A stretch of DNA of 64,000 nucleotides from Brevundimonas lenta (lineage in GTDB: Bacteria > Pseudomonadota > Alphaproteobacteria > Caulobacterales > Caulobacteraceae), in NCBI RefSeq assembly GCF_014196335.1, contig NZ_JACIDM010000003.1, forward strand, positions 496,001 to 560,000, read 5' to 3'. The position numbers and the translations under genes were made by a program. Under the pieces are notes generated by a model that was not told where the DNA came from, ran no database searches, and saw nothing but the letters and a program-made list of their open reading frames with translations. Shown in pieces: positions 15,652-24,998 of this stretch (position 1 is the first letter of the stretch; each line of letters opens with the position of its first letter).

Positions 15652-17412
15652 CTACTGCGTCCGGACCACGCCCTCGCGGCGGTCATCGGCGCCCCCGTCC
15701 CAACCCCAGCCATTCGGCCCCTGACGCCAGACACCGCCGTGCAGGCCGGAAATCTCGCTCGAGTTGGGGCGCAGCAGGATGCCGCGCGCCGCCAGGGCTT
15801 CGCGCATCTCCGGCGGGAAGCGTTCGGTGTCCGCCCCGAAGCCGTCGCCCTTGGCCACGAGATTGGGCAGGGCGAAGGCCTCCTGCACGGGCAGGCCCCA
15901 GTCCAGCACGGCGATCAGGGCGCGGGTGTTGTAGGCCAGGATGGCGGGGCCGCCCGGCGACCCGACGGCGCCCAGCAGATGGCCGTCGCGATCGAGGATG
16001 ATGACCGGCGACATCGACGAGCGGGGGCGCTTGCCCGCAGCGACGGCGTTGGCGGCGGGAGCCCCGTCCTCGCGCGTCGGCGAGAACGAAAAATCGGTGA
16101 GCTGGTTGTTGAGGAAGAAACCCGCCGCCATCCGGCCCGAGCCGAACACGCTCTCGACCGTGGTGGTCATGCTGACGGCGTCGCCTGCGGCGTCGACGAT
16201 GACGAAATGGGAAGTGCCGGCCGGTTCGGTGGTGGCGTCTCGCGCTGTGAACATGCCGCCGGGCGGCGTGCCGGCCTCGGCCGCGCCGGTCAGGCCGGGC
16301 GCCAGGGCCGCGCGGGCGGCGACATAGTCGTCGTCCAGCAGACCCTGGACCGGCACCCGAGCGAAGGCCGGATCGCCGACGAACCGATCGCGGTCGGCAT
16401 ACATCAGCCGCTGCAGCTGGCCGAAGGCGGCCCAGGCGTCGGCGCTGTCAGGCCCTTCATTGATGGCGGGGGTCAGTTCGGCCATAGCCAGCAGCTGGAG
16501 GACCGCCACGCCGCTGGACGGCGGCGGGGGCACACAGATGATGTAGACCCGGTACGGACGGCACAGGGCGCCGCGCTCGCGCGCCTCATAGGCGGCGATG
16601 TCCTCGACCGTCAGCAGACCCGGGCGCGGGCCTTCGGCGACGACGGCGGCGATCTCGCGGGCGATGCGCCCCTTGTAGAAGGCGTCCGCGCCTCCGGCGG
16701 CGAGTTCCGCGACGGTGTCGGCGTAGGCCGGGTTGCGCAGGGTGTCGCCGGCGACATAGCGGGTCCCGTCCGCCTTGGTGAAATAGGCGTCGGCCCAGCG
16801 GGTGCGCGCCTGTCCGCGGGTGGCGGCGATGAAGCCGGCGAGGCGAGGGCTGACGACGAAGCCGTCGCGCGCCAGCCGTTCGGCGTCGGAGAACAGGGCG
16901 TTCCACGGCAGCTTGCCGTAACGGGCCTGGACCATGGCCAACATGGCCACCGCGCCCGGGGCGCCGGTGGACCGGCCGCTGAGGATGGCGTCGCCGACCG
17001 GAAGGGGCTGGCCGTTCTCATAGAAGAGTTCGGGCGTGGCCGCCGCCGGGGCCGTCTCTCGGCCGTCGAAGCTGGTCACGTCGCCGGTCGAGGCGTCGTA
17101 CAGCATCATGAAGGCGCCGCCGCCCAGGCCCGAGGATTGCGGCTCGACCAGACCCAGCACCGCCTGCACGGCGACGGCGGCGTCGACCGCCGACCCACCC
17201 TCGAGCAGCACCCGCATGCCGGCCTCGACCGCATAGGGATTGGCCGCCGCGACGAACGGCCCGCGCGCCTGGGGCATGGCCGGCGCGACCGGAGCCGCCG
17301 ACGCGACAGGCGTCGTAACGACCGGTCCGCTCGCGCATCCGGCCAACGCCACCCCGGCTGCGACAGCCATGGCCGTCAGCGCGCGGAGGGGGCGGCCAGG
17401 AAGATGGATCAT
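15652..17412 (-). CDS. ggt: Gamma-glutamyltransferase, lipoprotein-type precursor
   Basis: Cleaves gamma-glutamyl bonds of glutathione and transfers the group to water or amino acids, in the periplasm. The 586-residue proenzyme carries the autocleavage nucleophile at Thr400 in GTSHFVIVDAAGDAV, dividing large and small subunits. Substrate-binding motifs are SGLGGGAFMMLYD, FDGRETAP, RPRSSMSP and GSPGGPAI. The ATG at 17412 is chosen because MIHLPGRPLRALTAMAVA leads to the lipobox L-A-G-C, making it a probable lipoprotein. The open frame extends 20 codons further without a signal. Single gene. Confidence 0.93.
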   Translation of the reverse strand: MIHLPGRPLRALTAMAVAAGVALAGCASGPVVTTPVASAAPVAPAMPQARGPFVAAANPYAVEAGMRVLLEGGSAVDAAVAVQAVLGLVEPQSSGLGGGAFMMLYDASTGDVTSFDGRETAPAAATPELFYENGQPLPVGDAILSGRSTGAPGAVAMLAMVQARYGKLPWNALFSDAERLARDGFVVSPRLAGFIAATRGQARTRWADAYFTKADGTRYVAGDTLRNPAYADTVAELAAGGADAFYKGRIAREIAAVVAEGPRPGLLTVEDIAAYEARERGALCRPYRVYIICVPPPPSSGVAVLQLLAMAELTPAINEGPDSADAWAAFGQLQRLMYADRDRFVGDPAFARVPVQGLLDDDYVAARAALAPGLTGAAEAGTPPGGMFTARDATTEPAGTSHFVIVDAAGDAVSMTTTVESVFGSGRMAAGFFLNNQLTDFSFSPTREDGAPAANAVAAGKRPRSSMSPVIILDRDGHLLGAVGSPGGPAILAYNTRALIAVLDWGLPVQEAFALPNLVAKGDGFGADTERFPPEMREALAARGILLRPNSSEISGLHGGVWRQGPNGWGWDGGADDRREGVVRTQ

Positions 17413-17598
17413 GTTGGACTCGACGGCGGCGGATCGGGGAGAGAGCGGGCACCCTGGCGTGTCATCCGGCAAAGCGAAACCCCCGCCGGACCGAAGCCGG
17501 CGGCCTGCCGCGAAATCAACACGGAAAACAGTCCGAACGGCTCTTGCCCCCCGCTCCCCTCTCCGCTAGATACCCGCCCTCGCCGTTAGCGGCCGTGC

Positions 17599-17675
17599 GC
17601 ACCCGTAGCTCAGCTGGATAGAGCACCAGACTACGAATCTGGGGGTCAGGAGTTCGAATCTCTTCGGGTGCGCCA
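17599..17675 (+). tRNA. tRNA-Arg (anticodon ACG)
   Basis: Seven-base acceptor stem GCACCCG/CGGGTGC, D-arm with AGCTCAGCTGGAT, anticodon loop CTACGAA giving anticodon ACG, T-loop GTTCGAATC, and an encoded CCA end. A34 would normally be deaminated to inosine to read CGU, CGC and CGA. Confidence 0.97.
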
Positions 17676-17757
17676 CTTTCTTTCAGTTGAGACGCAAGCA
17701 GGGCGGCCTCGCCGGGCTTGAGTTGCGCCCGGTTCGAACAAAATCTTCGCCAGACGA

Positions 17758-17786
17758 AAAGGCCCCGGCGGATCGCCGGGGCCTTT
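17758..17786 (+). terminator. Rho-independent terminator after tRNA-Arg
   Basis: AAAGGCCCCGGCG pairs perfectly with CGCCGGGGCCTTT across a 3-base loop, with T-rich flanks on both strands. It would end the tRNA transcript and, read from the other side, the RTX protease transcript. Confidence 0.85.
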
Positions 17787-17813
17787 CGTTCATTCGGAGC
17801 GCCGCTCCAGCGG

Positions 17814-20800
17814 TCAGACGATCCAGCCGTCGTGGGCGTGGCCGTCCATGTGCGTTCCGAAAACGCCGCCGATGAACAGGGGTGCGTCGCCGAAGCCGTG
17901 GAAGCCGTGGAAGCCGGTCTCCATGCCGCTCGCGCCGCCGGAGCCCGCGCCCTCGAAGGCCAGCTCGTCCTGAACGGGCAGCACCTGCGGCCCCGCCTTG
18001 TCGTCCAGCGCCGGTAGCACGAAGGCGTCGTCGGCCAGCATCGGCGAGACCAGCGGGCCGACGTCCTTGGCCGACAGCTCCGGCGCGGCGGCGTGGGTGT
18101 AGGTCAGCACGGTCTTGGTGTTGCCGCTCAGGAACCGCACCGCCTCGATGCTCTCGACGTAGATCGTGCCGTCGCGGCCGGCGACGGTGTCGACGATGCG
18201 CCAGCCCGAGCCTTCGGTGGTGACCGTGTACTGGGCCTGGGTCCCGCGGACGTGGACCTCGTCGTAGCCGGCGCCGCCGAACAGCCGGTCGGAGCCGCCC
18301 ATTCCCTTGAGGATGTCGTCGCCGATACCGCTGGTGATGGTGTTGTTCCCGGCGTTGCCGGTGCCGTAGAATTTGTTGAAGCCGACGTAGAACATGTCCT
18401 CGACGTTGGCGGCCATGACGTGGGCCCCGACGTGGGCCTCGATGGTGTCATGGCCCTGACCGGCGATCTCGACGATCGTGTCGTAGGCGTCGAGCACATA
18501 CAGATCGTCGCCGAGCCCGCCCTGCAGCTGGTTGGCCAGACCCTGACCGCCGGCGAGAATGTCGTTGCCGGCGAAGCCCAGCAGGGTGTCGGAGCCGAGA
18601 CCGCCCGACAGCCGGTCGCCGAGGGCGCCGCCGACGAGGGTGTCGTTGAAGGCGGAGCCGAGGATGGCCTCGATCGAGGTGAAGGTGTCGGTGCTTCCGT
18701 CCCCGTCGTTGACCGCCCGCATGTTGTCGAGACGGGCGTGCACGCCCGCCGCGGCCTGCGAATAGTCCGCCGTGTCGATGCCGCCGCCGCCGACGAGGGT
18801 GTCGACGCCGCCGCGACCGCGAAGCAGGTCATCGCCCGCCCCGCCGGTCATGACGTTGTTCAGCGCGTTGCCGGTGCCGGAGAAGTTTCCGGCGCCGGTG
18901 TAGATCAGGTTCTCGACGTTGTTGGCGAGGTTGTAGGCGTTGATCCTTGCCTCGACCGTATCCGTGCCCTGGCCGTCGACCTCGACGACCGAGTCCAGCG
19001 CCTCCAGCACATAGCGGTCGTCGCCGAGGCCGCCCTGCAGGGTGTTGCCGGCGCCCGCGCCGCCCCACAGGACGTCGTTGCCGCCCTGGCCGAGCAGGGT
19101 GTCGGCGCCGAGGCCGCCCTTCAGCGTGTCGCCGAGCGCTCCGCCGACGAGCAGGTCGTTGAAGGCGGAGCCGGTGATGGCCTCAATGGAGGTGAAGGTG
19201 TCCGTGCCGCCGTCACCGTCATTGGTCGAGCGCATGGTGTCGAGACGGGCGGTGACCCCGGCCGCGGCCGAGGTGTAGTCCGCCGTGTCGAAGCCGTTCC
19301 CACCGTTGAGCACATCGACGCCTGCGCCGCCGGACAGCAGGTCGTCGCCGTCCGCGCCGTTGAGGGTGTCGGCGCCGCCCAGGCCTTCGATCTCGTCGCC
19401 GAGGCTCGTGCCGGTGAGGCTCTCGCCGCTCGCCGTGCCGGCGAAATACTGCCCGCCGCCGACGATCAGGGTGGCGTCGTCGAAACGCAGCCGCTCGACG
19501 TTGGTCAGGGCGTCGACGCCGTCGGGCCCGGTCACGGTCGTGACGCCGTTCACCGTCGAGACGACGTAGGCCGACAGGGCGCCGGCGAAGACCGCCGTGT
19601 CCCGCCCTGCCCCGCCGTCGATGACGTCGTCGCCGAGCCGGCCGTCGATGACGTCGTCGCCGCCGCCCGCCGAGATGGCATTGGCGCCCGGGGTGCCGAC
19701 GATCGTGTCGTTGGCGGCCGTTCCGTTGATGGTGGTCGGCAGGGGCAGGCCGGCGAGGCTGTAGGGGCCGTCGCTGAACAGAAGCCGTTCGACATTGGTC
19801 AGGAGATCGACGCCATCCGGCCCCGTGACACTGGTCGTCGCGCCCGTGGTGGAGATGACGTAGGCCGCCCGGGGTCCGGAGAAGACCGCGACGTCCGTCC
19901 CGGCGCCGCCGTCGATCACGTCGTCCCCGCCCGCGCCGGTCAGGGTGTCGTCGCCGCCGAGACCGAACAGGCCTTCACCCGCCGCCGTTCCATTGAGGCT
20001 GTCGCCCGCAGCGGAACCGATGCTGTTCGTGGCGAGCATGGTGGCGACATCCAGGTCGACGTCGCCGAAGCGCAGGCGTTCGACGCCTGCAAGCGTGTCG
20101 ACGCCATCGACGCCGGTGACGGTGATCACGCCGCCGTTGACGGCGACGGATGCGGCGCCCGACGAGAAGACCGCCGTGTCGGTTCCGTCGCCGCCGTCGA
20201 TGCTGTCGTCGCCGGCGCCGCCGGCGATGACGTCGTCGCCCGCCGCACCCTCGAAGACGTCCGCTGCGGCCGTGCCGACCAGGGTGTCGCCGTCGGCGGT
20301 CCCGCGAATGGTCGAGTCGATCAGGGCGCCGGTGATGTCGTACAGGCCGTCCGAGAATCGGAGTTGCTCGACACCCACGAGGTAGTCGGGACCGTCCGCC
20401 CCCTGGATCGTTACCCAGCCGGGTCCCTGCGTGATGGTGTAGGCGGATCGGGGACCGGCGAAGACCGCCGTGTCCAGTCCTGCGCCGCCGTCGAGATTGT
20501 CCTCGCCGGCGCCGCCGGTCATCACGTCGTCACCGTCGCCGCCATAGAGCAGGTCGCTGCCCGCCAGGCCGGACAGGGTGTCTGCGCCGGCGCCGCCGAC
20601 GATTTCATCGCCCTCGTTCGTCCCGACGAGGACATCCGCGAGCGCGCCGCCTTCGACGTAGTGGCCGGTGCGGAAGCCCGCGAGAACCGTGACATCCGCA
20701 AACTGCAGGCGTTCGACAGACGTCAACCGGTCGACGCCGTCCGGCCCCTGGACTGTCCAGACGCCGCTGACCTGGCTGATCTGATAGTTGGCGCGCGCCT

Positions 20801-23591
20801 GGCCGAAGACCGCCGTATCGACCCCGTCGCCGCCATCGATCTGATCGTCGCCGGCTCCGCCGGTGATGATGTCTCGCGCGGAGGTGCCCGTCAGGCTGTC
20901 CGCACGGGAGGTTCCATCGAAGACGTTGGGACCGGCGAGCGCCGCACCGGTCAGATCGAACAGGCCGTCCGAGAACTGGATGCGCTCGATGCCGACCAGC
21001 GTGTCCGACCCGCCCATGCCGCTGATGTGCGTGATCCCACCCACGGTGGAGAAGGTGTAGTGCGAGCGTTCGCCGTAATAGACGGCGGTGTCGTAGCCGG
21101 CGCCGCCGTCGATGACGTCGTCGCCCTGGTCGCCCAGGATGCGGTCGTCGCCGTCGCCGCCAGACAGGGTGTCGGCTCCGAGCCCCCCGGTCAGCCAGTC
21201 CCGGCCATCGCCGCCGTTCATGGTCGCGCCCGCGATGTAGGTGGGCACGGCCGGGGCCGACGGCGACGAGACGTGCAGGGTGTAGTTCAGTCCGGCGGTG
21301 ATCGGACCCGATGTGAATCCGGAGCCGGTGTTCGCCGTCCACGAGGCGACCTGGATGTAGAAGGTGCCGCCTGTCTGGGAGGTGTACCAGAGCGCCGAGT
21401 CGGTCGATGGGCCGCCGTCGGATGCATTGTCGTCGTTGGAGGCTAGCTCCACGCCGCTGGCAGAGAACAGCCTCAGGGTGCTGTCGAAACCGGCGTCGTC
21501 GATGTCGAACGAGATCGTCTCGCCCGCCGCGAAGGTGACCGCGTAATACTCGACCCCGCCATGGCTCGTGGCCACGACGGTGGCGTGCGGAATGCTGGTG
21601 CTGTCGGTCACGCCGGTGCGCGAGTCGAGGTCGAAGGCGCCTGTCAGCGAAACGGCCGTCGCGATGGTGGCGTTGGCGGTCGCGCGCGCCTTGACGACAT
21701 CCGGACCGCCGCCCGCCTTTCCGGGAGCCCCGCCGATCAGCAGATCGTCTCCGGCCCCGCCGTCGATGAGATCGACGCCGCCACCGCCGCGAATGACGTT
21801 GTCGCCGGCGTCACCCGTCAGGGTGTCGACGTACTGCGAGCCGGAAATATTCTCGACGCCCGTCAAGGTGTCGGAACCGGCTCCGCCTGTGGCCAGTCCG
21901 GCAGCCAGGCTGACCGACACGCCGGCGGACGCGCCGGTGTAGTCGGCCGTATCCAAGCCGGCGCCGCCGACAAGCGCGTCATCACCGGAGCCGCCGATCA
22001 GCGAGTCGTCGCCGTCGCCTCCTGACAGGGTGTCCGTCCCCGCACCGCCGTCGAGCCGGTCGTCGCCCGCCAGCCCGTTGAGGATGTCATTGCCGGCCAG
22101 CCCCATGACGGTGTCGGCGAAGGTCGTGCCGGCGATCGTTTCGTTGGTGAGATCGCCGGCGACCTCGATGCCCCCGGTCGGCGCCGCGGCGACCAACTGA
22201 TCCGCAAACTGAAGGAACTCGACGTTACGCACCCGGACGGCGGAGCCCATGCCGGTGACCACGCCCTCCGCGCCGTTCCACACGATGGTGTAGTTCGAGA
22301 GGGCGCCGCTGAAGACGGCCGTGTCCACGCCCAGACCGCCGTCGATCAGGTCCGCCCCACCGCCGCCGGTGAGGCGGTTGTCGCCCGAGTTGCCCAGCAG
22401 CCAGTCAGCGCCCGTCCCGCCGATGGCGTTCTCGACGACCGCGCCGATCGCGATCGAGACGTTGCCCAGCAGCCCGCCGACGTTCGAGAAGGCGCCCTGG
22501 CGCAGGTCGATCCGGGCTGCGGCGCTGTAGCCGGAGAAGTCGAGGGTATCCGTGCCGCCGGCGTCCCAGACGCAGAAGATCACCGAGCTGGAAGCGCCCG
22601 TGGCGGTGAACCACGGCTGGCCGGCATTGGAATTGAAGCCATAGACCGTGTCGCCGGTCCGGGTCGCCATATTGGCCCCGTACAGACGTTGCGCGGCTGC
22701 GATATCGTCCATCAGAGGCGCCGACGCATACTGGTTCGTCCCGCCGACGCCCCGGAAGTCGCCGCCCGTGGAGCGCTCGGTGAAGTAGCTCATCACCGTG
22801 TACTGGCGGGAATCCTCGAAATAGGTCGCGTGGGTTTCGTATTCGACGTTGCCGGTCGCGCCGGCGTTGTACGCCGCCGGGTGACTGAGACCGATGGCGT
22901 GGCCGATCTCGTGCAGGAGCGTCTGATGGCCGTAACCGAGCAGGGTCGGGAAGTTGTTGTACTCGAGCGAGCGGTTGACCCAGACGTCCCCGGCGACTGC
23001 GCCGTCACCCGTCGATCCGGGCTGTCGGGACGGCAAGTAGGCGAAAGCGGCGGCTCCGCTCTCGCCCGTCGCATAGTTGCCGAACAGGATGGTGGCGCTG
23101 TTGGAATACTGGCTGCCCACGTCGCTTATGCGCGTGAAGGTGATCCCCGAGACATCGGACCAGGCGGCCATCGACATTTCCGCGGCGATGATCTGCTCGG
23201 CGTTGAAGCGGGAGAATCCGGCCGTGTCTTCCGGCATCGTGCCGGGAGCCGAAGTCCGGAAGGCGTAGGTTACGTTCGCAGCCTGGCCGAGTCCTGCGGC
23301 CCAGCTGAGATCGGTGCGTGTGATCCGTCCCGCAGCGTCTCCGGTCGTCAGCGAAGGCTTGCCGCTGAAGTCCCCGAACCCACGATCGTCGGCGTTCAGC
23401 GTGGGGCCGACAGCAGCCGGATCGCCGGTCGAGGTCGCCCCGTGGAAGCGCGCGCAGCAACCACACACCGGATAGGCGGCTATGGATCCGAACGCGCCTT
23501 CGGAACCTCCCGTTTCGCCTGCGGCGTCGGACAGCCCAGGGACGGTGATAGCCGAGCCGAAGCTCCGGTGGTTGAGCACGCCAACTGACAT
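17814..23591 (-). CDS. Giant serralysin-type RTX metalloprotease
   Basis: A 1,925-residue secreted zinc protease. The catalytic motif HEIGHAIGLSH (His227, Glu228, His231, His237) and the Met-turn VMSYF (Met267) define the M10 serralysin group. A first RTX block follows (GGTGADWLLGNSGDN and similar). A pre-peptidase C-terminal-like beta-sandwich lies at about 665-780 (VEYYAVTFAAGETISFDIDD). Seven cassettes of roughly 100-120 residues alternate a beta segment ending in V-E-R-L-R-F with a GGAGDD calcium-binding roll. Two longer repeats close the protein (SAFNDLLVGGALGD). There is no N-terminal signal, and the hydrophobic C-terminal end DGWIV fits type I secretion. The exporter is not in the window. 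GAGGG precedes the ATG. Confidence 0.92.
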   Translation of the reverse strand: MSVGVLNHRSFGSAITVPGLSDAAGETGGSEGAFGSIAAYPVCGCCARFHGATSTGDPAAVGPTLNADDRGFGDFSGKPSLTTGDAAGRITRTDLSWAAGLGQAANVTYAFRTSAPGTMPEDTAGFSRFNAEQIIAAEMSMAAWSDVSGITFTRISDVGSQYSNSATILFGNYATGESGAAAFAYLPSRQPGSTGDGAVAGDVWVNRSLEYNNFPTLLGYGHQTLLHEIGHAIGLSHPAAYNAGATGNVEYETHATYFEDSRQYTVMSYFTERSTGGDFRGVGGTNQYASAPLMDDIAAAQRLYGANMATRTGDTVYGFNSNAGQPWFTATGASSSVIFCVWDAGGTDTLDFSGYSAAARIDLRQGAFSNVGGLLGNVSIAIGAVVENAIGGTGADWLLGNSGDNRLTGGGGADLIDGGLGVDTAVFSGALSNYTIVWNGAEGVVTGMGSAVRVRNVEFLQFADQLVAAAPTGGIEVAGDLTNETIAGTTFADTVMGLAGNDILNGLAGDDRLDGGAGTDTLSGGDGDDSLIGGSGDDALVGGAGLDTADYTGASAGVSVSLAAGLATGGAGSDTLTGVENISGSQYVDTLTGDAGDNVIRGGGGVDLIDGGAGDDLLIGGAPGKAGGGPDVVKARATANATIATAVSLTGAFDLDSRTGVTDSTSIPHATVVATSHGGVEYYAVTFAAGETISFDIDDAGFDSTLRLFSASGVELASNDDNASDGGPSTDSALWYTSQTGGTFYIQVASWTANTGSGFTSGPITAGLNYTLHVSSPSAPAVPTYIAGATMNGGDGRDWLTGGLGADTLSGGDGDDRILGDQGDDVIDGGAGYDTAVYYGERSHYTFSTVGGITHISGMGGSDTLVGIERIQFSDGLFDLTGAALAGPNVFDGTSRADSLTGTSARDIITGGAGDDQIDGGDGVDTAVFGQARANYQISQVSGVWTVQGPDGVDRLTSVERLQFADVTVLAGFRTGHYVEGGALADVLVGTNEGDEIVGGAGADTLSGLAGSDLLYGGDGDDVMTGGAGEDNLDGGAGLDTAVFAGPRSAYTITQGPGWVTIQGADGPDYLVGVEQLRFSDGLYDITGALIDSTIRGTADGDTLVGTAAADVFEGAAGDDVIAGGAGDDSIDGGDGTDTAVFSSGAASVAVNGGVITVTGVDGVDTLAGVERLRFGDVDLDVATMLATNSIGSAAGDSLNGTAAGEGLFGLGGDDTLTGAGGDDVIDGGAGTDVAVFSGPRAAYVISTTGATTSVTGPDGVDLLTNVERLLFSDGPYSLAGLPLPTTINGTAANDTIVGTPGANAISAGGGDDVIDGRLGDDVIDGGAGRDTAVFAGALSAYVVSTVNGVTTVTGPDGVDALTNVERLRFDDATLIVGGGQYFAGTASGESLTGTSLGDEIEGLGGADTLNGADGDDLLSGGAGVDVLNGGNGFDTADYTSAAAGVTARLDTMRSTNDGDGGTDTFTSIEAITGSAFNDLLVGGALGDTLKGGLGADTLLGQGGNDVLWGGAGAGNTLQGGLGDDRYVLEALDSVVEVDGQGTDTVEARINAYNLANNVENLIYTGAGNFSGTGNALNNVMTGGAGDDLLRGRGGVDTLVGGGGIDTADYSQAAAGVHARLDNMRAVNDGDGSTDTFTSIEAILGSAFNDTLVGGALGDRLSGGLGSDTLLGFAGNDILAGGQGLANQLQGGLGDDLYVLDAYDTIVEIAGQGHDTIEAHVGAHVMAANVEDMFYVGFNKFYGTGNAGNNTITSGIGDDILKGMGGSDRLFGGAGYDEVHVRGTQAQYTVTTEGSGWRIVDTVAGRDGTIYVESIEAVRFLSGNTKTVLTYTHAAAPELSAKDVGPLVSPMLADDAFVLPALDDKAGPQVLPVQDELAFEGAGSGGASGMETGFHGFHGFGDAPLFIGGVFGTHMDGHAHDGWIV

Positions 23592-23737
23592 CTGGATTTT
23601 CCCTCGAACGGCCCGGCGGCCGCGCCTCCCCCGGCGCCCGATCCGCCGGTTGCGTCACAATCGACGATTGCGCAGCGGAGCGCAAACGGAAGGCGTAATC
23701 TCCCGCGACGGACCGCGCCCTGGCGCGTTACGCCTGG

Positions 23738-24040
23738 GTGACCAGAAGCGATCAGACCGGGACCGCAGATCCTCTCGCCCCGCTTCGGGCGCGGTTCCGG
23801 GAGCGGTCGCGTAACGACGCCCGGGCGCTGAAGGCCGCGCTTGAGGGGCAGGACTACGCCGCGATCGAGAGCATCGCCCATGGGCTGGCGGGGATGGCCG
23901 GCATGTTCGGGCATGCGGAATTGGCCGAGGCGTCCGCCGCCATCGACGGCGTCTTCGCCCGCGGAGGCCGGCCGTCAGGGGATGCGGTGCAGGCGCTGAT
24001 CGGGATCATCGACCGTACGGTCGAGGCGCCTCACTCGTAA
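23738..24040 (+). CDS. Stand-alone histidine phosphotransfer (Hpt) domain protein
   Basis: The 100 residues form a single four-helix Hpt-like domain. ESIAHGLAGMAGMFGHAELA carries the phospho-accepting His48 in the usual H-x-L-x-G setting, followed by A-E-A-S-A-A-I-D. It would relay phosphate between the receiver of a hybrid kinase and a response regulator in the cytoplasm. The start is GTG at 23738 with no good ribosome site, so expression level or the exact start is uncertain. It is divergent from the RTX protease and overlaps the convergent pilin-like gene by 10 bases. The kinases near 30-44 kb lack Hpt domains. Confidence 0.72.
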   Translation: MTRSDQTGTADPLAPLRARFRERSRNDARALKAALEGQDYAAIESIAHGLAGMAGMFGHAELAEASAAIDGVFARGGRPSGDAVQALIGIIDRTVEAPHS

Positions 24041-24462
24041 ACGATGCTGAGCGGGAAGCTGGCGGCTTCGTCCGTGACGGACAAGAGGCCGTCGAGGCCG
24101 GTGATCTCAAGACGGTCCCGACCCTCGCTGTCGAGACGCGACACGCCCGAGGTCGAGATGTCTCCGCCGTTGTCGCTGACGATGCGGAAGGCGTGGGCCT
24201 GACCGACGGCGCCGCCGTTAGGGATCCGGACGCGGTAGACGCGGTTCGGATCGCCGCCGACCATGATGATCGCGGGCGCGTCCGCCTGCACGGAGACCAC
24301 GGCCTCGAATCCCGGCTCGGAGCTGACCTTCAGCCGCACGGGAGCGGTGGTCGCGACCTGCAGCGAGTTCTCGATCGTCAGGCTCGAGGTCGAGCGCGCC
24401 GACTGGGCGGCGGCGGCGGTAGGCAGCAGAAGTGCTGCGACGATGAGGAGGGGGATACGCAT
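24031..24462 (-). CDS. Exported pilus-locus protein, DUF4402-like minor subunit
   Basis: The 143 residues have a clear signal peptide (MRIPLLIVAALLLPTAAAAQ). A beta-rich body follows, with N-terminal SLTIENSLQVATTAPVRLKV and C-terminal S-F-P-L-S-I-V-Y-E, the alternating pattern expected of a donor-strand-accepting pilin. It is the last gene of the chaperone-usher operon and its ATG overlaps the stop of the preceding subunit gene (TGATG). A tip or anchor subunit is plausible. The family assignment is by resemblance to DUF4402 proteins and not certain. Confidence 0.65.
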   Translation of the reverse strand: MRIPLLIVAALLLPTAAAAQSARSTSSLTIENSLQVATTAPVRLKVSSEPGFEAVVSVQADAPAIIMVGGDPNRVYRVRIPNGGAVGQAHAFRIVSDNGGDISTSGVSRLDSEGRDRLEITGLDGLLSVTDEAASFPLSIVYE

Positions 24463-24998
24463 CAGAGGACCTGCGCCACGACATAGTAGTCGAATGTGTC
24501 CGGACCAGGCGTCGCGCCTGCGACGATGCGCACGTCCATGCCGAGGTTGAAGGTCGCGGTCTTCGTGCCGAGCGGATTGATGTCGAACGCCAGGATGCTG
24601 CCTTCAGCCGGGGGCGAGCCCGTGTCGAAGCTGCCGTTGGTGATCGAACTGACCCGGAAACGGGTGATCGAGGCCGGACCGGAGTTGGACGTCGCGACGA
24701 TGTAGATCCGGATGTGGCTGTTGCGGCAGTCGTCGGTGTTCGGCTTGGCGCCGCAGCTGACGCTGATGGTCGGGGCCCGGACAGAGCCGGTGGTCAGCCG
24801 GATCGCGTCGCCCGAGGTGCGGGTGACGGCGCCTGAGGTCGAGACGCTGAAGGTCGTAGCCGAGGCGCCGCGGATGGTCACGCCCAGGACGGGCGCAAGG
24901 CCCGCCGTCCGGCTGACGGCGATCTGGGCATGGGCGACGGCGGGCGCGAGCGTCGCCAGCACGAGGGCGAACAGGGTGGGTATCCACGCTCTCATCAT
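24462..24998 (-). CDS. Exported pilin-like subunit of the chaperone-usher locus
   Basis: The 178-residue secreted protein has a signal peptide ending VAHAQ. The mature body is rich in Thr, Ser and Val, contains two cysteines (SVSCGAKPNTDDCRN) able to form a disulfide, and ends in the strand T-F-D-Y-Y-V-V-A-Q-V-L, like a pilin C-terminus recognised by the chaperone. It overlaps the usher gene by ATGA at its 5' end and the next gene by TGATG, so it is tightly coupled. It is probably a minor pilin or adhesin of the fibre. Confidence 0.65.
   Translation of the reverse strand: MMRAWIPTLFALVLATLAPAVAHAQIAVSRTAGLAPVLGVTIRGASATTFSVSTSGAVTRTSGDAIRLTTGSVRAPTISVSCGAKPNTDDCRNSHIRIYIVATSNSGPASITRFRVSSITNGSFDTGSPPAEGSILAFDINPLGTKTATFNLGMDVRIVAGATPGPDTFDYYVVAQVL

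Noticed and set aside
18093..21446. A 1,117-codon plus-strand open frame opposite the RTX protease
   Set aside because: It mirrors the GGXGXD repeats on the other strand and consists of repetitive Ala/Val/Gly/Asp text with no domain. The high-GC, repeat-rich sequence keeps the antisense frame open.
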